Shown piece by piece: positions 13,866 to 15,522 of a DNA stretch of 15,522 bases; positions within the stretch are counted from its first letter, which is position 1; every line of letters begins with the position of its first letter. Position numbers and translations under genes: made by a program. The notes below the pieces were generated by a model that saw only the letters and a program-made list of their open reading frames with translations, was not told the DNA's origin and ran no database searches. The stretch is from Phoronis ovalis (lineage: Eukaryota > Phoronida > Phoronidae), in assembly GCA_028565635.1 (NCBI GenBank), contig JAOXYB010027379.1:1-15522 (forward strand), read 5' to 3'.

Positions 13866-14702
13866 ATGGCAATGACTGGCAAAATTATCACTGAATGTTT
13901 AAGTTCAGGATGGTCATTTGACAAGTCTGTGACATCATCAGGAACAAAACGGACATCTCCATATCCAGGTAGCAGGTGCACTGTTGTGATATCTGCTACT
14001 GATGATGTGTCACAAAAGAAGCTGAATGCTGTTGCACAGAATTCAGATAGTCGTCTCATTTTACAAATAGGTTGTGCAAACTCAAATTTACTCGAGACTC
14101 TTGAAGAATGCTTGCAGACGATGATGTATGGTGAAACGTGTGATATCATCATAAGATCACCAGAAGGAACTATTTTCAAATACAACCTACACCTGGATTC
14201 GTTTGACACTGTACTAGCCTCATGGCAGATGACACCTAAGGAAAAGTATGATCAAGCTAAACTGTATAAAGAGCAAGGAACTCAGTTATTTAAGGAAAAC
14301 AACATTGAGTTTGCCTTTAAAAATTACAGTAAGGCATTAAAACTCTTCATTTGTATTCAGAATATTTTTCAAGATGACTTGAAATTGGATTGCGATAGTT
14401 TACGTTGTGTATGTTATTTGAATTTAGCTGCATGTCAGCTTAAGTACCAAAATTACAATCATGTGATAACAAATTGCAGCAAGGCTTTGGATATACAGTC
14501 TAAAAATGTGAAGGCTTTATATAGAAGAGGCGTTGCTTATATTAAAAGAAAACAATATGATGATGCAGTTCAAGATTTAAGAAAAGCTATAGAATTAGAG
14601 CCAAGTAATAAACAAGTTAAAAAAGAACTAGATAATGCTTTATACAGACAGAAAGAGGAGAGTGGGTCTTTAGGAACACGGTTAAAGGCCATGTTCATGT
14701 AA
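13866..14702 (+). CDS. FKBPL: FKBPL-like co-chaperone: degenerate FKBP domain plus three TPRs
   Basis: 278 residues in one exon. Residues about 12-115 resemble the divergent, probably catalytically inactive FKBP-like domain of FKBPL (SGWSFDKSVTSSG, then LLETLEECLQTMMYGE against human LIEKCLESMCQGE). Residues about 120-148 (SWQMTPKEKYDQAKLYKEQG) are the usual FKBP-TPR linker. TPRs run about 126-160, 181-214 and 215-248. Carboxylate-clamp residues N186 (LNLAACQ) and K216/R220 (KALYRR) are present, so Hsp90/Hsp70 C-terminal binding is expected. The end, SLGTRLKAMFM, resembles the FKBPL tail. The ATG has a good Kozak context (gccATGG), and a splice acceptor (tgttttatag, ending 13860) lies 5 nt before it, so the 5' UTR is spliced. 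Human FKBPL is longer (349 residues), and its N-terminal extension has no counterpart here. The alternative is another FKBP4/5-like TPR protein. Confidence 0.86.
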   Translation: MAMTGKIITECLSSGWSFDKSVTSSGTKRTSPYPGSRCTVVISATDDVSQKKLNAVAQNSDSRLILQIGCANSNLLETLEECLQTMMYGETCDIIIRSPEGTIFKYNLHLDSFDTVLASWQMTPKEKYDQAKLYKEQGTQLFKENNIEFAFKNYSKALKLFICIQNIFQDDLKLDCDSLRCVCYLNLAACQLKYQNYNHVITNCSKALDIQSKNVKALYRRGVAYIKRKQYDDAVQDLRKAIELEPSNKQVKKELDNALYRQKEESGSLGTRLKAMFM

Positions 14703-15239
14703 ATGAAATCAGTGACAGAACAAACAACTTATTTGGATTAATTAACAAAAAAAAATCCTAGGATTCAAATGAGTTTAACCCATTATTTTCATACCAATAG
14801 TGATCACCTGTGATCGTCGGATTAAATCCTGCCAATAAATTCGAATTTGTATTCAAAATTCTCCCAAATAATGCACTTTTAATAGTATATAATTTATCTA
14901 AATTCAACTGCAATAAATGCTGCACATGTCTTTTACTGTGTGAATAGCTTCACAAGGTAAGCCTAAGTAAACGCAGCAACACCCTTGCCATTTTAGAGTG
15001 TCTGCTAACATTAGAAACTATAGATTTTGTTAAAATTCTTGCATAATCTGTTTAAGTGTTAGCATATCAATTTAGAATGTTGGTGCATCTTGTTCGATCA
15101 AAATAGTTGATGCTTTTCTGGAAATAGGCATAAAACATTAACCTGTGCAAAAAGTATATTATTTGCTTAAAATACATGTTATAAAAGCAGTTCTATTAAA
15201 TTTAAAACAAAGTGTTTATATATTATGCAGTATCCTCTT
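14703..15239 (+). other. Probable FKBPL-like 3' UTR and downstream AT-rich sequence
   Basis: It contains AATAAA at 14834-14839 and 14912-14917. Short palindromes in the proximal part are aatcctaggatt (14754-14765), gatcac-ct-gtgatc (14802-14815) and ggatt-a-aatcc (14819-14829). No further gene was seen. Confidence 0.6.
14912..14917 (+). terminator. Candidate polyadenylation signal of the FKBPL-like gene
   Basis: AATAAA about 210 nt after the stop, followed by a T/G-rich stretch (tcttttactgtgtg) near 14929-14942 that suits a downstream element. An earlier AATAAA at 14834 is an alternative. Confidence 0.5.
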
Positions 15240-15522
15240 TTGGTGGTAAATACAGGTCAAAGTACAGGTCTGTTTTACTTTTGACATTGATTACTTCCAA
15301 TATGGCCGACTGGTGGCCATGTTTGTTCCAGAGAGGGCACGTAACATTGCGTCTATAGCCACAAAGATGAAGCGTTGCCTGGACGATTCAAAGGTGGTTC
15401 TAAAAGGCCATAGACTGGTGGGCATAATATGCGTACCATTTTCTGTGTCTCGCAATAACTGCTTTAGTTTTTATCCGATCAGCTACATATTCGGTACACA
15501 GTAAGTACAGGACAAAGTACAG
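15240..15522 (-). repeat. Inverted copy of the ~450-bp dispersed repeat, cut by the window edge
   Basis: Read on the minus strand it carries the same landmarks, in the same order, as the 1660-3090 block. These are gctgatcggataaaaactaaagc, gttattgcgagaca, cccaccagtctatggcc, tagaaccacctttgaatcgtccaggcaacgc, aacatggccaccagtcggcc and gacctgtactttgacctgta. It looks better preserved than the intronic copies. The 63-codon ORF inside it is not a gene. Confidence 0.88.

Noticed and set aside
13790-14209. 139-codon minus-strand ORF antisense to the FKBPL-like gene
   Set aside because: It is a mirror of the real coding frame, has no family resemblance and no splice or polyA context. The plus strand matches FKBPL along its length.
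15313-15504. 63-codon plus-strand ORF at the right end
   Set aside because: It is contained in the inverted dispersed repeat, and the same landmarks in the intronic copies are not open.
1-15522. tRNA, rRNA, CRISPR or bacterial defence or toxin system
   Set aside because: No cloverleaf with conserved boxes, no rRNA-like sequence, no spaced repeat array. The genes are spliced animal genes.

Overview
This is an AT-rich eukaryotic nuclear window from an animal, with GT-AG introns, many short coding exons, microsatellites and dispersed non-coding repeats. It contains no bacterial-style operons, rRNA, tRNA or CRISPR array. The two genes are animal orthologues. The intron sizes, the small foldback elements and a roughly 450-bp dispersed repeat family fit a marine invertebrate, most likely a mollusc or other lophotrochozoan. 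That placement is an inference; nothing here proves the taxon.

Layout. From about 125 to 9507 the minus strand carries the 5' part of GOLGA1 (golgin-97), a trans-Golgi coiled-coil tether. I could join sixteen coding exons in one frame, giving 714 codons from the ATG at 9505 to a donor at 125. The C-terminal part, including the expected GRIP domain, lies off the left edge. Exons 6-14 are all symmetric (phase 0-0), and three of them are exactly 96 nt. A 5' UTR intron splits the leader just upstream of the ATG.

From 13861 to about 14930 the plus strand carries an FKBPL-like gene. It has a degenerate FKBP-type domain followed by three TPRs, 278 codons in one exon, and a splice acceptor 5 nt before the ATG. 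The two genes are head to head. About 4.4 kb separates their start codons. The most promoter-like sequence between them is 11.2-11.76 kb, with higher CpG, an inverted CCAAT box, tandem ETS-type sites, a minus-strand donor at 11275 and a plus-strand donor at 11751. A shared or closely spaced divergent promoter is plausible but unproven.

Repeats. The large GOLGA1 intron (1371-3254) holds a block of degenerate repeats at about 1660-3090. A member of the same family lies inverted at the right end (15240-15522). A near-perfect 114-bp hairpin MITE with flanking 7-bp direct repeats sits at 7550-7663. A foldback element lies at 12821-13311, nested between a second, outer inverted repeat (12324-12373 and 13581-13634). 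A smaller terminal-inverted-repeat element is at 10133-10294. Microsatellites are (AAGT)n at 4603, (AGT)n at 4936 and (TA)n at 11149.

I see no evidence for an undescribed defence, toxin or metabolic system. The most interesting material is the set of non-coding foldback elements and the divergent gene pair.
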